From assembly GCA_015709655.1 (NCBI GenBank), contig CP054181.1:109262-173261 (forward strand): a stretch of 64,000 nucleotides of DNA. The letters are read 5' to 3'. The position numbers were made by a program, and so were the translations under genes. Of this stretch, positions 17,186 through 26,125 are shown piece by piece (within the stretch, counting starts at the first letter, position 1; every line of letters begins with the position of its first letter). Origin of the DNA: Ignavibacteria bacterium. GTDB taxonomy: Bacteria > Bacteroidota > Ignavibacteria > Kapaibacteriales > Kapaibacteriaceae. A model generated the notes under the pieces. The model worked only from the letters and a program-made list of their open reading frames with translations, had not been told where the DNA came from and did not search any database.

Positions 17186-18941
17186 ATTCAGGATCCCCTG
17201 CCTCGTAATCATTGATAGCTGGATAGCCGGGACGGTACGTCTGATCAAAGAGCCGTGCTGAACCGGTTGCGTAGCAAACGTCGGACGTTTGAAAGCGTCC
17301 ATTGCGAAGGACCGTAGCACGAAACCCCGGCGGATCTACATCAACCGAGTCAATAACAACACCCACTTCTGCGCTGTCCCCTAGCAAACACTGGTACGGA
17401 ATATAGTAAACAGATGTACGTTCCGTCGTTGGTGACAGAGTAATCTGCGCATACCGTTTGGTATATCTCCGACCGCTCCACCAAAATGGGCCTAAAGGCC
17501 ACAACGACGTTGCCCTGGCCCGAATACGGATACGAAGTGAAACACCAACCGGCAAAGGAGATGTTAATTCAACTTCAATCGGAATACTCACAGTGGAACC
17601 GGCAGGTGCAGCGGTATCCAGTACCCGTAGCAGGATGACAGTGTCGGAGCATGGCTGAATGGCATACTCCGGAATCGATGCGTCACCAAGAACAATACCG
17701 TTGGCTCCTGCCTCAGCCCCGTAGCCATCAACACCGTTGGAACTGTCTGCCGTATATACTCTGCCTGCCACCCCTCCCTCAACGTTGGCAGTCAGCGGCG
17801 TACTGCGGACCGACGCAGACAGTATGGCAACTCCTCCCGCACCTCCGCCGCCTGGGCCATACCGACGATATTCCGAGAATGTACGTCCACCGGCACCGCC
17901 TTGTAAACCAAGTTGAAATGGTCTGTGAAGGGGCTTTGGTATAACTACAGAATCACACAGTATCCAAATTGTACCTCCGCCCCCTCCGCCACCGGCCCCG
18001 TCAGCAATGGCTGTCTCGGCACCTGAACCGGATACAAGGATCCGGCCGTTCTCCAACCACTTAATAACCTTTGCAATTATAAGAACAACACCGCCACCCG
18101 CACCACCAGCAGTGCCCAAGTGGTCATTTTGATGTCCGCCCCCACCCCCTCCGCCCAAGAATACCCGGTGAGTTGAGTGAAAGAGCACCGAAGTTCCGCC
18201 GTGTCCACCCAATGGCAACGAACCAAACTCACTTGTTTGGAATCCGCCATTGCCACCACGTCCAGCAACCGATCCACCACCGCCACCACCGGCATTTCGG
18301 GCATTACCGCCGCCACCGCCAATGTCGCGGTTACCTCTTCCCGCATTGAACCGTTCATCCTCGGTACTCAGACCGACTCCTTTGCCACCACCAATCCCAC
18401 TGAGCCATGTGTTTGACGTTTCCTGAACACATGTATCGTAGCTATTCAAGCTTCCCCATCCACCCCGGAAGCCCCTTCCAGCTGCATCAATGATGGCACC
18501 GAGCTCCACGGTGTCTGCAACAATTGAACAGATGCCACCCACTCCGTCGGCAAATGGCAAAACATTCAGATTTGAGGTGATACGGACGACGCTGCCTCCC
18601 AGGACACGGCAAACCTGCACACTGCCTTCCGTATCATAATATGGAACGTTCGGCCGGAGGACTATCGTATGCTGGCTTATCATTGCTACGGTGTGAATGC
18701 TCCATTCGCCGGCATGGCCAAGACCAATAAGATCGCCATCGCTGTTTGTGATGGCACCCTGCGACTGATAGACGATGATGGTATCCTGTACAGACAACAT
18801 CGACGTTGACTCAACGTACACTGTGCTTGTGCAGGTATCAATCCCAACCACACGGGTGCAGAATTGCTCTGCTCCTGACTCTGCGCTTAAACATAACAGT
18901 GCCGCAATAGCAGTTATCGTGCTATGCCAAATGCGCGCCAT
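17088..18941 (-). CDS. Secreted glycine-rich protein
   Basis: A 617-residue exported protein: signal peptide (residues 1-24, ending near SGAEQF), a ~120-residue beta-rich N-terminal region, a long low-complexity glycine-rich region (roughly residues 150-400) with runs of five to eight Gly, and a ~190-residue C-terminal region that includes a beta-sandwich-like VSIPIEVELTSPLPVGVSL. The C terminus carries EFMIDLLGRIWR, faintly like the D-x-x-GR strand of type IX sorting domains, but no full domain can be seen. ATG at 18965 is an alternative start. It is last in the four-gene secreted cluster, overlaps the gene before it, and runs 98 bases antisense into purB. Function unknown; an adhesive or matrix role is a guess. 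Confidence 0.7.
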   Translation of the reverse strand: MARIWHSTITAIAALLCLSAESGAEQFCTRVVGIDTCTSTVYVESTSMLSVQDTIIVYQSQGAITNSDGDLIGLGHAGEWSIHTVAMISQHTIVLRPNVPYYDTEGSVQVCRVLGGSVVRITSNLNVLPFADGVGGICSIVADTVELGAIIDAAGRGFRGGWGSLNSYDTCVQETSNTWLSGIGGGKGVGLSTEDERFNAGRGNRDIGGGGGNARNAGGGGGGSVAGRGGNGGFQTSEFGSLPLGGHGGTSVLFHSTHRVFLGGGGGGGHQNDHLGTAGGAGGGVVLIIAKVIKWLENGRILVSGSGAETAIADGAGGGGGGGTIWILCDSVVIPKPLHRPFQLGLQGGAGGRTFSEYRRYGPGGGGAGGVAILSASVRSTPLTANVEGGVAGRVYTADSSNGVDGYGAEAGANGIVLGDASIPEYAIQPCSDTVILLRVLDTAAPAGSTVSIPIEVELTSPLPVGVSLRIRIRARATSLWPLGPFWWSGRRYTKRYAQITLSPTTERTSVYYIPYQCLLGDSAEVGVVIDSVDVDPPGFRATVLRNGRFQTSDVCYATGSARLFDQTYRPGYPAINDYEAGDPEFMIDLLGRIWRKSDLHSSASAYHQRYFRVLKP

Positions 18942-20386
18942 CGCATTACTGTAGAATCGTACCATAGCGTTACGGCTTCGTTGTGAAGCAGGTTTAACAG
19001 GCGCCCCTCCGGCGTAAGAATCCGATTTTCCGGATTACTCTGAATCGCATTATTATGAATGGAGAGTCTGTCACCTACATTAAACAATATTATCATCCTT
19101 CCATGCGTTCCCCCCATGAATCCTGTTACGTCAATGCCATTCACTCCAGTAATAATTCGGACGATCGTTGTTTCTTCCAGCACCATGTTCGAGAGCATAC
19201 TCCCAGTAGGAACATTAACAGTCTGCTCATTCACAATTGTTGTGCTACCACTTGTTTTGTGCGAGAACATGTGTGTAAGGGTTTGTGAGTTCTGTGGAAA
19301 CCTGGTAGCTGGAACCTGATTAGGACGGTAGTTTTCGTGACTTCCGAGCATTACGTCGCCACCAAGGTGGACAGCCGACATACCACTGGTTTCGCTGACG
19401 AACAATCCGGCAATTACCTCACCCTGTCCTTGTGGTGTGAATTCTGCCAACCCCATCACTCCAACGTTATACCCTGAGTGGACTACTGCATTGTTTTTTG
19501 CTTCACCAAGCACGCCTACTGAAAACGTTGATGTTCCTCCGGGGCCGCCTCTGCGAACAACCCCGCGAACACCGATCAGTGTGTCCGCAGCAACATTTGA
19601 ATTTGATGCAGATTCACCATAAACACCGGTCCGCTCGATAAGAGGTACACCTGTATATGATGCTGAATATGACAGGCCAACAACACCGGACCCCACGGAA
19701 CTTGCCCGTGCCACTACCCCAATACTGTGAAGTCCGGCTACGATGGCATCAACACCACGCTGTGGCGCAGTTGTGCCGCCAATTTCAACCGCTGTCCCCG
19801 AAGCTGCACTTAACGCATTGTAACGCAGTCCGGTTCCACCGGTTATATCGACAGCAGTACCCAATGTTGCCAGCGCCCCTCCTGACGGACTGCCAATGCG
19901 AATACCCGTGCCCGTACCATTGGCCGTACTTGAAATCAGTATGCCTGCATCCGCTGTTCCGGTATTACCAATATTTACTATCCGAATACCGCTACTTGTA
20001 GAGGTGCCAGTAAGGTCAACCGTTAGTCCTGTTCCACTTGTTGCCGGAATTGTTCCTATCCTGGCTACTTCACCCGCAGCCGCACCGGTCAGTACTCCTA
20101 CACTTAATGAACCGCGTATCCAGGTTTCTGCCGCTGCTCCGATTTCCATGGCCCGTACCAGACCGGCAGGCCCACCAAGGAATCGAATTGGTTGTCCGGG
20201 AGCGGAGAGATTTGCAACAACCAGAGGGATTACATCATCCGTGTACAGTGCTGCTCCTGACGCCCCGTTCCACGGACTACCCGCCAAATGAAGGCGGGTT
20301 GCCGTTAATTCCTGAGCCCTGCACCAGTAATGGCAGGCGGTGATGCTGATACATAGGAACATCAGATATCGTGTAGTCCCAGTCAT
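18914..20386 (-). CDS. Secreted tail-fibre-like repeat protein
   Basis: A 490-residue exported protein with an N-terminal hydrophobic signal (residues 8-18) and a Gly/Thr/Ser/Val-rich body of short beta repeats such as GTGLTVDLTGTSTSSGIRI and later TGVYGES, IGVRGVV, VGVLGEA and VGVMGLA. The C-terminal ~60 residues (GRMIILFNVGDRLSIHNNA, NRILTPEGRL, AVTLWYDST and WRAF) look like the end domain of phage-fibre-like surface proteins found in Bacteroidota. No type IX sorting domain is visible. It lies 23 bases downstream of the preceding secreted gene. Ligand and partner are unknown. Confidence 0.65.
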   Translation of the reverse strand: MTGTTRYLMFLCISITACHYWCRAQELTATRLHLAGSPWNGASGAALYTDDVIPLVVANLSAPGQPIRFLGGPAGLVRAMEIGAAAETWIRGSLSVGVLTGAAAGEVARIGTIPATSGTGLTVDLTGTSTSSGIRIVNIGNTGTADAGILISSTANGTGTGIRIGSPSGGALATLGTAVDITGGTGLRYNALSAASGTAVEIGGTTAPQRGVDAIVAGLHSIGVVARASSVGSGVVGLSYSASYTGVPLIERTGVYGESASNSNVAADTLIGVRGVVRRGGPGGTSTFSVGVLGEAKNNAVVHSGYNVGVMGLAEFTPQGQGEVIAGLFVSETSGMSAVHLGGDVMLGSHENYRPNQVPATRFPQNSQTLTHMFSHKTSGSTTIVNEQTVNVPTGSMLSNMVLEETTIVRIITGVNGIDVTGFMGGTHGRMIILFNVGDRLSIHNNAIQSNPENRILTPEGRLLNLLHNEAVTLWYDSTVMRWRAFGIAR

Positions 20387-20409
20387 AATCCCAATAGAAA
20401 TTGAATGAA

Positions 20410-21306
20410 TTACAGATTTAATACTGCCCAGGCTATCCGGTCGGTAGCCGACAATCCAACCGAAGTCTCGACAGTAATGTTTCCATTTACGTAGTCGCGA
20501 TTGGTAACGCTAATACCAATGGTAGTGCCTGCGTCATTGATGACGGTAACGATTGGTACACTCGAGGCAGTGATTGTCCCGCCGACGGGAATCACGTGAA
20601 TATGGGCTCCGGGGGTTGGAGTAAAGAGTCCGTTCAGGATAGCAAACAGGGCGCTCTGCCATGACAAACTTCCCGTGGCATCCCCCGTGAGCACCATCCC
20701 GCCCTGAGTTGGAGCAGCGGAAGGCAGCGTATATGTAACTGATGCTGACTGTGCCCCGGATTTAAACGCAGAATATTCTGTTCCTGAAGCTGAAGGTTCG
20801 TATATGCGAAGCTCCGAAGCAGTACCGCTGTTGGTTAACGACACCGTACCCTGCACGTCAACCAAGCTTACGGGATTAGCAGTGCCTACGCCAACAAAGC
20901 CTTGCGACGGACCGCTTATGCCAATGATCCGTATTACCTCGGTTGCATTCGAAGCAAGAACCAGGTCCTGAGCATTACTCGTACCAAGATACTGCTGCCC
21001 TGATGATGTTCCGCCAGTAGTAATTGCTGTGCCGGTTAGATGCCAGAACTCGGCATTGGTCCATCCAAGTTCTATCGTATTACCCGAAACGTTGGTAGCC
21101 GTGAGCGCCTGCCCGGAGGCCCCAACCGCCGGCGGCAATAATACCGTGTAACCGGTAACACCAGTTTGAGGAATGGAAAGCGAGACGGTAGCTGGTTGCG
21201 TGCTCCGAAGGTTGAGTGTACCAGTCGTTTGACTCTGCGCATATAAGCCCGAGGCGCAGCAGAGTGCAGCAAACCCAACAAATGCAAGACAAAGTACGTT
21301 TTTCAT
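20410..21306 (-). CDS. Secreted tail-fibre-like protein with shared C-terminal module
   Basis: A 298-residue exported protein. ATG at 21306 is chosen because AAAGGGA precedes it and a signal peptide follows (VLCLAFVGFAALCCASGLYA). The middle has the surface-protein/fibre pattern QQYLGTSNAQDLVLASN and GFVGVGTANPVSLVDVQGTV. The last ~45 residues (TIGISVTNRDYVNGNITVET and IAWAVLNL) align with the end of the neighbouring 240-residue protein, so the two share a C-terminal module. Probable role is an extracellular beta-helical fibre; not proven. Confidence 0.65.
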   Translation of the reverse strand: MKNVLCLAFVGFAALCCASGLYAQSQTTGTLNLRSTQPATVSLSIPQTGVTGYTVLLPPAVGASGQALTATNVSGNTIELGWTNAEFWHLTGTAITTGGTSSGQQYLGTSNAQDLVLASNATEVIRIIGISGPSQGFVGVGTANPVSLVDVQGTVSLTNSGTASELRIYEPSASGTEYSAFKSGAQSASVTYTLPSAAPTQGGMVLTGDATGSLSWQSALFAILNGLFTPTPGAHIHVIPVGGTITASSVPIVTVINDAGTTIGISVTNRDYVNGNITVETSVGLSATDRIAWAVLNL

Positions 21307-21341
21307 TACAAATCCCTTTAATAATGTTTTAATAATTTGGG

Positions 21342-22064
21342 TTAATATATTACCCACTGAATTAGTTCTGTATCTGTTAATGGTGCTGCCGTGCAGAGCG
21401 TGATAGTGTTGGTTTGGTAGTCTATGTTGCGTACCGACACTCCAATGTAGGTGTTGCTGAGAACGGATGCAGCAATCGTAGCTTCGGGCGGGATTTCGAT
21501 GCCAGGGCTAACCGTATATTCAAACACTCCTGCTATCCCCTTTAATTGTCCCCGTGCGAATGACCTTGATGCCTCCAGGGTTAAGGTGTGACCGTCACGT
21601 GAAATCGTGACGCCACGTCCGGCCACAAGTTCTACCCTTCCTGCCACTTCGTTAACAGAGGTTACAACCCCGGTAACATCGGGCGACAGGGCATCGGCTA
21701 TGTCGGCATGATGTGTAAATAAGGAATACGGAACACTGTTTAATGCTGTCCGCGGCAGGAGCTCCGGTGCTCCATCGATACTGATCCCAAGCCAGACTAA
21801 GCCCCTTTGCAGAAGTGTCAGTGGCAGCGGAACAGTGCTACCCAGAGTTAACGTTACGATACCTTCACTGGCCTGAGTTACGAAGTTCTCGGAATGCTCG
21901 GCAGTACCTCCTACCGGCTGGCCATACCAGAATACAGCCACGTCATGGCTCCCCTGCAGTGGAATCTGATTTGTTTCAAGGTAAAGTTGCAGCGTAAACT
22001 GGCGGGGAATCTGCGCCATGGCCCAGGACCCTGCAAGAAAAAAGAAGATAATGCTCCGTATCAT
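21342..22064 (-). CDS. Secreted protein with shared C-terminal module
   Basis: A 240-residue exported protein, first gene of the secreted cluster. A signal peptide (IIFFFLAGSWAMA) is followed by a beta domain with GLVWLGISIDGAPELLPRTALNSVPYSLF, split here as GLVWLGISID and LLPRTALNSVPYSLF, a pattern frequent in secreted proteins whose next segment is a coiled-coil or fibre shaft (here VTSVNEVAGRVELVAGRGV). The C terminus (TYIGVSVRNIDYQTNTITL then IQWVIY) matches the end of the downstream 298-residue protein. Function unknown. Confidence 0.65.
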   Translation of the reverse strand: MIRSIIFFFLAGSWAMAQIPRQFTLQLYLETNQIPLQGSHDVAVFWYGQPVGGTAEHSENFVTQASEGIVTLTLGSTVPLPLTLLQRGLVWLGISIDGAPELLPRTALNSVPYSLFTHHADIADALSPDVTGVVTSVNEVAGRVELVAGRGVTISRDGHTLTLEASRSFARGQLKGIAGVFEYTVSPGIEIPPEATIAASVLSNTYIGVSVRNIDYQTNTITLCTAAPLTDTELIQWVIY

Positions 22065-22112
22065 AGAGCATTAGTATGTTAACTGTTCAAGGACGTGACG
22101 GTCGTGGAAAAT

Positions 22113-22622
22113 TTATTTGAACGGCACGAGTAATTCGGAATCCAGATTATTCTGAATCATTCTGGATAACACATGGGATTGTAACCCTGGATGCTGCAAT
22201 TGTCTGAACAGCGTACCAAGCTCGGTGGTATCCGAAGCCTGTAGCACCTGGGCAGTTTTGAACCGTACCCACCGGTATTCATTCAGACTAAAGGTTGCGT
22301 TATTTAAGACATTCGCAAATTCTTTTCGTTTTTGCGTAACAGTTGCTTTGCGTTTTTCAAGTTGATCTGCCTTTATAGCTACCTCAAGAACTACGGCTAA
22401 CTGAGTCGGCTGAAGCAGACTGTCGGCAGGAGGATGATATTCATCTTTAACAACAACCATGCTACTAATGTTAACGCCAACGGTACGCGAGAAACCCAAA
22501 ACATTTCTTGCTTCGCGAACAATTTCCCACGTAAAAACAACAAGCATTGTGGCACACACAAGCGCAACAATGTAAATCCAAAACCAGGGTTTTTGCCAGT
22601 ATCTGCGATGTTTACGCTTCAC
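22113..22622 (-). CDS. Single-span membrane protein downstream of ftsY
   Basis: About 169 residues from a GTG at 22622 that overlaps the ftsY stop by 11 bases. A basic N terminus (KRKHRRYWQK) precedes one transmembrane helix (FWIYIVALVCATMLVVFTW) and an extracytoplasmic helical region with many Lys/Arg/Gln. No family recognised. The start is uncertain because the frame is open further into ftsY. Confidence 0.5.
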   Translation of the reverse strand: MKRKHRRYWQKPWFWIYIVALVCATMLVVFTWEIVREARNVLGFSRTVGVNISSMVVVKDEYHPPADSLLQPTQLAVVLEVAIKADQLEKRKATVTQKRKEFANVLNNATFSLNEYRWVRFKTAQVLQASDTTELGTLFRQLQHPGLQSHVLSRMIQNNLDSELLVPFK

Positions 22623-23640
22623 GGCCTTCTGACGGGTGTTGAACGATGGCGGGAGATTCTTTGTCACCAAACATTGCTTCAACAAAGGCAACCGGTTCAA
22701 ACACCTGCAGATCACTGATTTTTTCGCCCAACCCGATATAGCGAACAGGGATACTTAATCCATCGGCAATGGCCAGCACGGCACCACCCTTAGCCGTACC
22801 ATCAAGTTTCGTGAGCACTATGCCGGTTATCGACGCTACCTTAGAGAACTCTCGTGCTTGCACCAGGGCGTTCTGTCCCGTGGTTGCATCTAACACCAGA
22901 TAAACGTCATCGGGTGCTGTTGCCTTAACCTTTTTCATTACCCGGCTGATTTTTTCAAGTTCCTGCATCAGCCCGCCTTTGTTATGTAGGCGTCCGGCGG
23001 TATCAATGATCACAACGTCAGTGCCTCGGGCATGGGCAGACGTGAGGGTATCGTAGGCGACGGCAGCCGGATCGGCACCCTGCTTTTGCCGTACAATATC
23101 AACGCCGGCGCGTTCAGCCCAAACCTCGAGCTGTTCGTTGGCTGCAGCCCGGAACGTGTCAGCTGCACCGATAAGCACCGATTTGCCAGCCGACTTGTAG
23201 TTATAAGCAAGTTTACCAATCGTTGTAGTCTTCCCAACTCCGTTTACGCCGATAACAAGGATAACGTGGGGTTTCCGTTCTTCGTCGATCGTAAACATAC
23301 GATCATTATCAGCGGACGGACTCGACACCAGCATGTCGGCAATTTCTTCCTTCAGAACGTCAACGATGGTATCTGCGTTTTCCAGTTTGTCCTTTTTAAC
23401 GCGCTCACGAAGACGCTGGATAATCTTACCTGTAGCCGTAACGCCAACGTCCGACGTGATTAAAATTTCCTCAATTTCATCAAGAAGGCCCTGATCGATC
23501 TTTCTTCCCGCAAACAAGGCTGTCCGGATTCGTCCAACAATATTGTCACGCGTTTTTGCAAGACCTTCGGTTAACCGGTTAAACGCCAGTTTCTCCGTAA
23601 CGCCTGTTACCGCCTTTTTTAGTTTATCGAATAGTCCCAT
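22612..23640 (-). CDS. ftsY: Signal recognition particle receptor FtsY
   Basis: A 342-residue SRP-family GTPase that docks ribosome-SRP complexes at the inner membrane. The N helical domain is followed by P-loop GVNGVGKTTT at residues 131-140, the family insertion (ADTFRAAANEQL), DTAGR, and TKLDGTAKGG. The long acidic N-terminal A domain of E. coli FtsY is absent, leaving the short form with an amphipathic N-terminal helix (MGLFDKLKKAVTGV). It overlaps the upstream phosphatidyltransferase gene by 17 bases. Confidence 0.95.
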   Translation of the reverse strand: MGLFDKLKKAVTGVTEKLAFNRLTEGLAKTRDNIVGRIRTALFAGRKIDQGLLDEIEEILITSDVGVTATGKIIQRLRERVKKDKLENADTIVDVLKEEIADMLVSSPSADNDRMFTIDEERKPHVILVIGVNGVGKTTTIGKLAYNYKSAGKSVLIGAADTFRAAANEQLEVWAERAGVDIVRQKQGADPAAVAYDTLTSAHARGTDVVIIDTAGRLHNKGGLMQELEKISRVMKKVKATAPDDVYLVLDATTGQNALVQAREFSKVASITGIVLTKLDGTAKGGAVLAIADGLSIPVRYIGLGEKISDLQVFEPVAFVEAMFGDKESPAIVQHPSEGREA

Positions 23641-24154
23641 AGAATCTTCTTGAGTAATCCCACAAAGATAGAGCCATCAGCATTGTGGTGACAACCATGA
23701 ATGTGATGAGGTAGTCACCAACATCCATGATGGACACAAGGCCCGTAATTGCAATGGCAGTTACAGCAATTTTCCCTGTAAGCATCGAAGGGGCTGTGGT
23801 ATCGGTGCGCCTTCGCATGATAAAGCTTCCAGCAATAATGAGTACATCGCGAAGCAGGACGATGGAAACAAACCACAGTGGAAGTAACGATAGGTACAAG
23901 AGAGTAACAACAACACCGGCAACAAATACCTTATCGGCAACCGGATCCAGAATGCGTCCCCACTCGCTGACGGTGTCCGTTGCCCTGGATACGGCACCAT
24001 CAAGATAATCGCTAATTGCCGCCACGACGCACACAACCAGCGCATACAACCGCTGGTTCTGCAATAACAAGTACACTGCCGGGACTGTCATTAAAATCCG
24101 CAGCAGGCTGAGAAGGTTTCCAATTGTGAAAAACGAGCCGCTAATTGTAAACAT
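23624..24154 (-). CDS. CDP-alcohol phosphatidyltransferase (PgsA-like)
   Basis: A 176-residue membrane enzyme of the CDP-OH phosphotransferase family; the closest functional guess is phosphatidylglycerophosphate synthase. The catalytic motif is at residues 49-74: D49, D52, G53, R57, G66, D70 and D74 all sit at canonical spacing, but the usual Ala before Arg57 is Ser56. Four to six transmembrane helices. ATG at 24154 is chosen since an upstream frame extension would lie in the symporter gene; overlap with that gene is 14 bases. Confidence 0.8.
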   Translation of the reverse strand: MFTISGSFFTIGNLLSLLRILMTVPAVYLLLQNQRLYALVVCVVAAISDYLDGAVSRATDTVSEWGRILDPVADKVFVAGVVVTLLYLSLLPLWFVSIVLLRDVLIIAGSFIMRRRTDTTAPSMLTGKIAVTAIAITGLVSIMDVGDYLITFMVVTTMLMALSLWDYSRRFYGTIR

Positions 24155-25523
24155 GCTCTCTGGTAATAAACGGTGCCAGGAAAACTGATACCAAAATACC
24201 GGCAAACATTGGTTCAACAACATGCAGGAACAGATTGTTTACCAGATGGGTAAGGAGAGCCGTTACCATTGGCACCACAATGAGCGTCCAGTCCGGGAGA
24301 TATCCACGACGGACACCTCTCCCCCTCTGCCCGGTACGTAGGGCAAGAATGAGCGGCAGCAGTAAACCGGGTACTGCAATCGATGCAAGGAGTTCAATAA
24401 GGTTGATGATACTGGGTACGGTGATTGCCAGAACAATACTCAAGACAGAGGCAACGGATAAACCAGTAAATAATCTGAATTTTTCGGAATGGTTCTTCCA
24501 AGGCCAGAGGTCGTAGCCCACCGTGGTTGCGCTCACCAGGATGTAGCCGTCCAGCGTAGAAATAATGGTAGCAAGCACAGATGTCAGGAATAGGCCTTTC
24601 CAGACATCTGGCAGCACCGCTTCGGCTGTCAGCAGGTAGTGCGACGCTCCATCATGGACCGGAAGGTGAGCGATTCCATACAGACCGGTTATCAGCTGAA
24701 GTATGTCAAAGACAACCCAGCATGCAACACTCCAGAACATCCCCTTACGTGCAGTACCGGGGGTTCGGGCTGCAGCAGCGCGCATAAAGAAATTGGGGTC
24801 CACAAAGGTCTGCATTGCAATGAAAAACCAGACAACAATGCCTGACCAGCCAATCGGACCTGGAATCTCGGTAAGCTGGGCAGGTACCGAGCTTAGCAGC
24901 GAGTCTGTACCAAAGTGGAAAATACAGGCAACAGTGAGCGCAATAAATCCGGCGTACATGAGCACGACCTGAACAACATTGGCCGCAACATCACTCCGAA
25001 GTCCGCCCTTGGCAACGATCACAACACTCACAACCGCTCCGCTCACAACACATATCCATACGTCGATGCCTGTAATGGTATGCAGAAATACGCCAAGAGC
25101 CAGTACATAGGGTGCCGGAGAACCAATCACCAACACGGCAATGGCGGCCCATTTTGATGCCGTTATGCCAAAACGTTTACGTATCACATCCGGTATTGAA
25201 ATTATCTCTGTTGTCCGAATCCGAGACGCAAAAAAGCAGCCGTAGAGAATACCCATCACGTAATACGGCAACCCCAGACACACCATGAACGCAATACCAT
25301 TCCGAAGAATAAACTCGCCGGAACCAAGCACATTGCCATACCACGTGGCTACCAGAGAGGCAACAAAAAACGGTGCCGTAAGACTGCGCCCTGCCAGCAC
25401 GTATCCAACAACCTGACCGTACGGTGACTGCCGTTGGCGTGCTGCATACAAACCTGCTGATAGCGCTGCTATCACCGGCAGGATTACCATTAACCAGCCT
25501 GCCGTATCAAGAGTGACGTTCAC
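24141..25523 (-). CDS. Sodium:solute symporter (SSS family)
   Basis: A 460-residue protein with about twelve transmembrane segments in the SSS/LeuT fold. Helix 1 region reads YVLAGRSLTAPFFVASLVAT followed by WYG, and the later LTSVLATIISTLDGYILVSA holds the Ser/Thr residues that form the Na2 site in this family. Start is GTG, overlapping rnhB by 17 bases. Substrate cannot be assigned (candidates include amino acids, organic acids or sugars). Confidence 0.85.
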   Translation of the reverse strand: MNVTLDTAGWLMVILPVIAALSAGLYAARQRQSPYGQVVGYVLAGRSLTAPFFVASLVATWYGNVLGSGEFILRNGIAFMVCLGLPYYVMGILYGCFFASRIRTTEIISIPDVIRKRFGITASKWAAIAVLVIGSPAPYVLALGVFLHTITGIDVWICVVSGAVVSVVIVAKGGLRSDVAANVVQVVLMYAGFIALTVACIFHFGTDSLLSSVPAQLTEIPGPIGWSGIVVWFFIAMQTFVDPNFFMRAAAARTPGTARKGMFWSVACWVVFDILQLITGLYGIAHLPVHDGASHYLLTAEAVLPDVWKGLFLTSVLATIISTLDGYILVSATTVGYDLWPWKNHSEKFRLFTGLSVASVLSIVLAITVPSIINLIELLASIAVPGLLLPLILALRTGQRGRGVRRGYLPDWTLIVVPMVTALLTHLVNNLFLHVVEPMFAGILVSVFLAPFITREHVYN

Positions 25524-26121
25524 GCACGACCCGTGTTAAAAAGGTTTTTCTGTGTTCCAAACAATGACCATGTTGAATTATGGCCAACCGATGAGCTTCG
25601 GTACCGTAACCTTTGTGCTTATGAAAACCATATAACGGATACCGGGTATGAATTGTACTGCTCATGATATCGTCTCTGACGGTTTTTGCAATGATTGAAG
25701 CAGCTCCAATCGAAACAGATATCGCATCGCCCCGTACAATGCATCGGTGCTCAACCTTCCAGGGTTTAAACCTGTTTCCGTCAACAATTACATAGTCAGG
25801 AACAGCAGGCTCAAGGTTATTAAGGGCATGGTGCATCGCCCGAAACGTTGCCTGTAAGATGTTGATTGCGTCAATATCTGCGGCCTCTACCCTACCAACT
25901 CCAATCGCCAGAGCACTCTGCTGTATTGCAGTAGCTAACTCATTTCTGCGCAGTGCGGTGAGCTTCTTACTATCGGCAATTCCCACAGGGATACAGCAGG
26001 GGTCCAGAATCACTGCTGCGGCAACCACCGGTCCGGCCAGTGCTCCTCTGCCGGCTTCATCAACGCCGGCAAGTACCCTACCAGACTCCCACCATTCTGA
26101 GTCGCATGTTTCCCATTTCAT
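25507..26121 (-). CDS. rnhB: Ribonuclease HII
   Basis: A 204-residue type 2 RNase H that cleaves RNA in RNA-DNA hybrids and at single embedded ribonucleotides. The first catalytic pair Asp-Glu is in GVDEAGRGALAGPVVAAAV near residue 20; the third acidic residue is in VIVDGNR and the last in the C-terminal KTVRDD segment. Length is typical. It starts four bases after folE ends. Confidence 0.93.
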   Translation of the reverse strand: MKWETCDSEWWESGRVLAGVDEAGRGALAGPVVAAAVILDPCCIPVGIADSKKLTALRRNELATAIQQSALAIGVGRVEAADIDAINILQATFRAMHHALNNLEPAVPDYVIVDGNRFKPWKVEHRCIVRGDAISVSIGAASIIAKTVRDDIMSSTIHTRYPLYGFHKHKGYGTEAHRLAIIQHGHCLEHRKTFLTRVVRERHS

Positions 26122-26125
26122 TTGT

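Noticed and set aside
18100..18360. Dense GCC/ACC repeats resembling a tandem or CRISPR-like array
   Set aside because: They are codons for glycine runs in one continuous protein frame, with no regular spacer or repeat unit.
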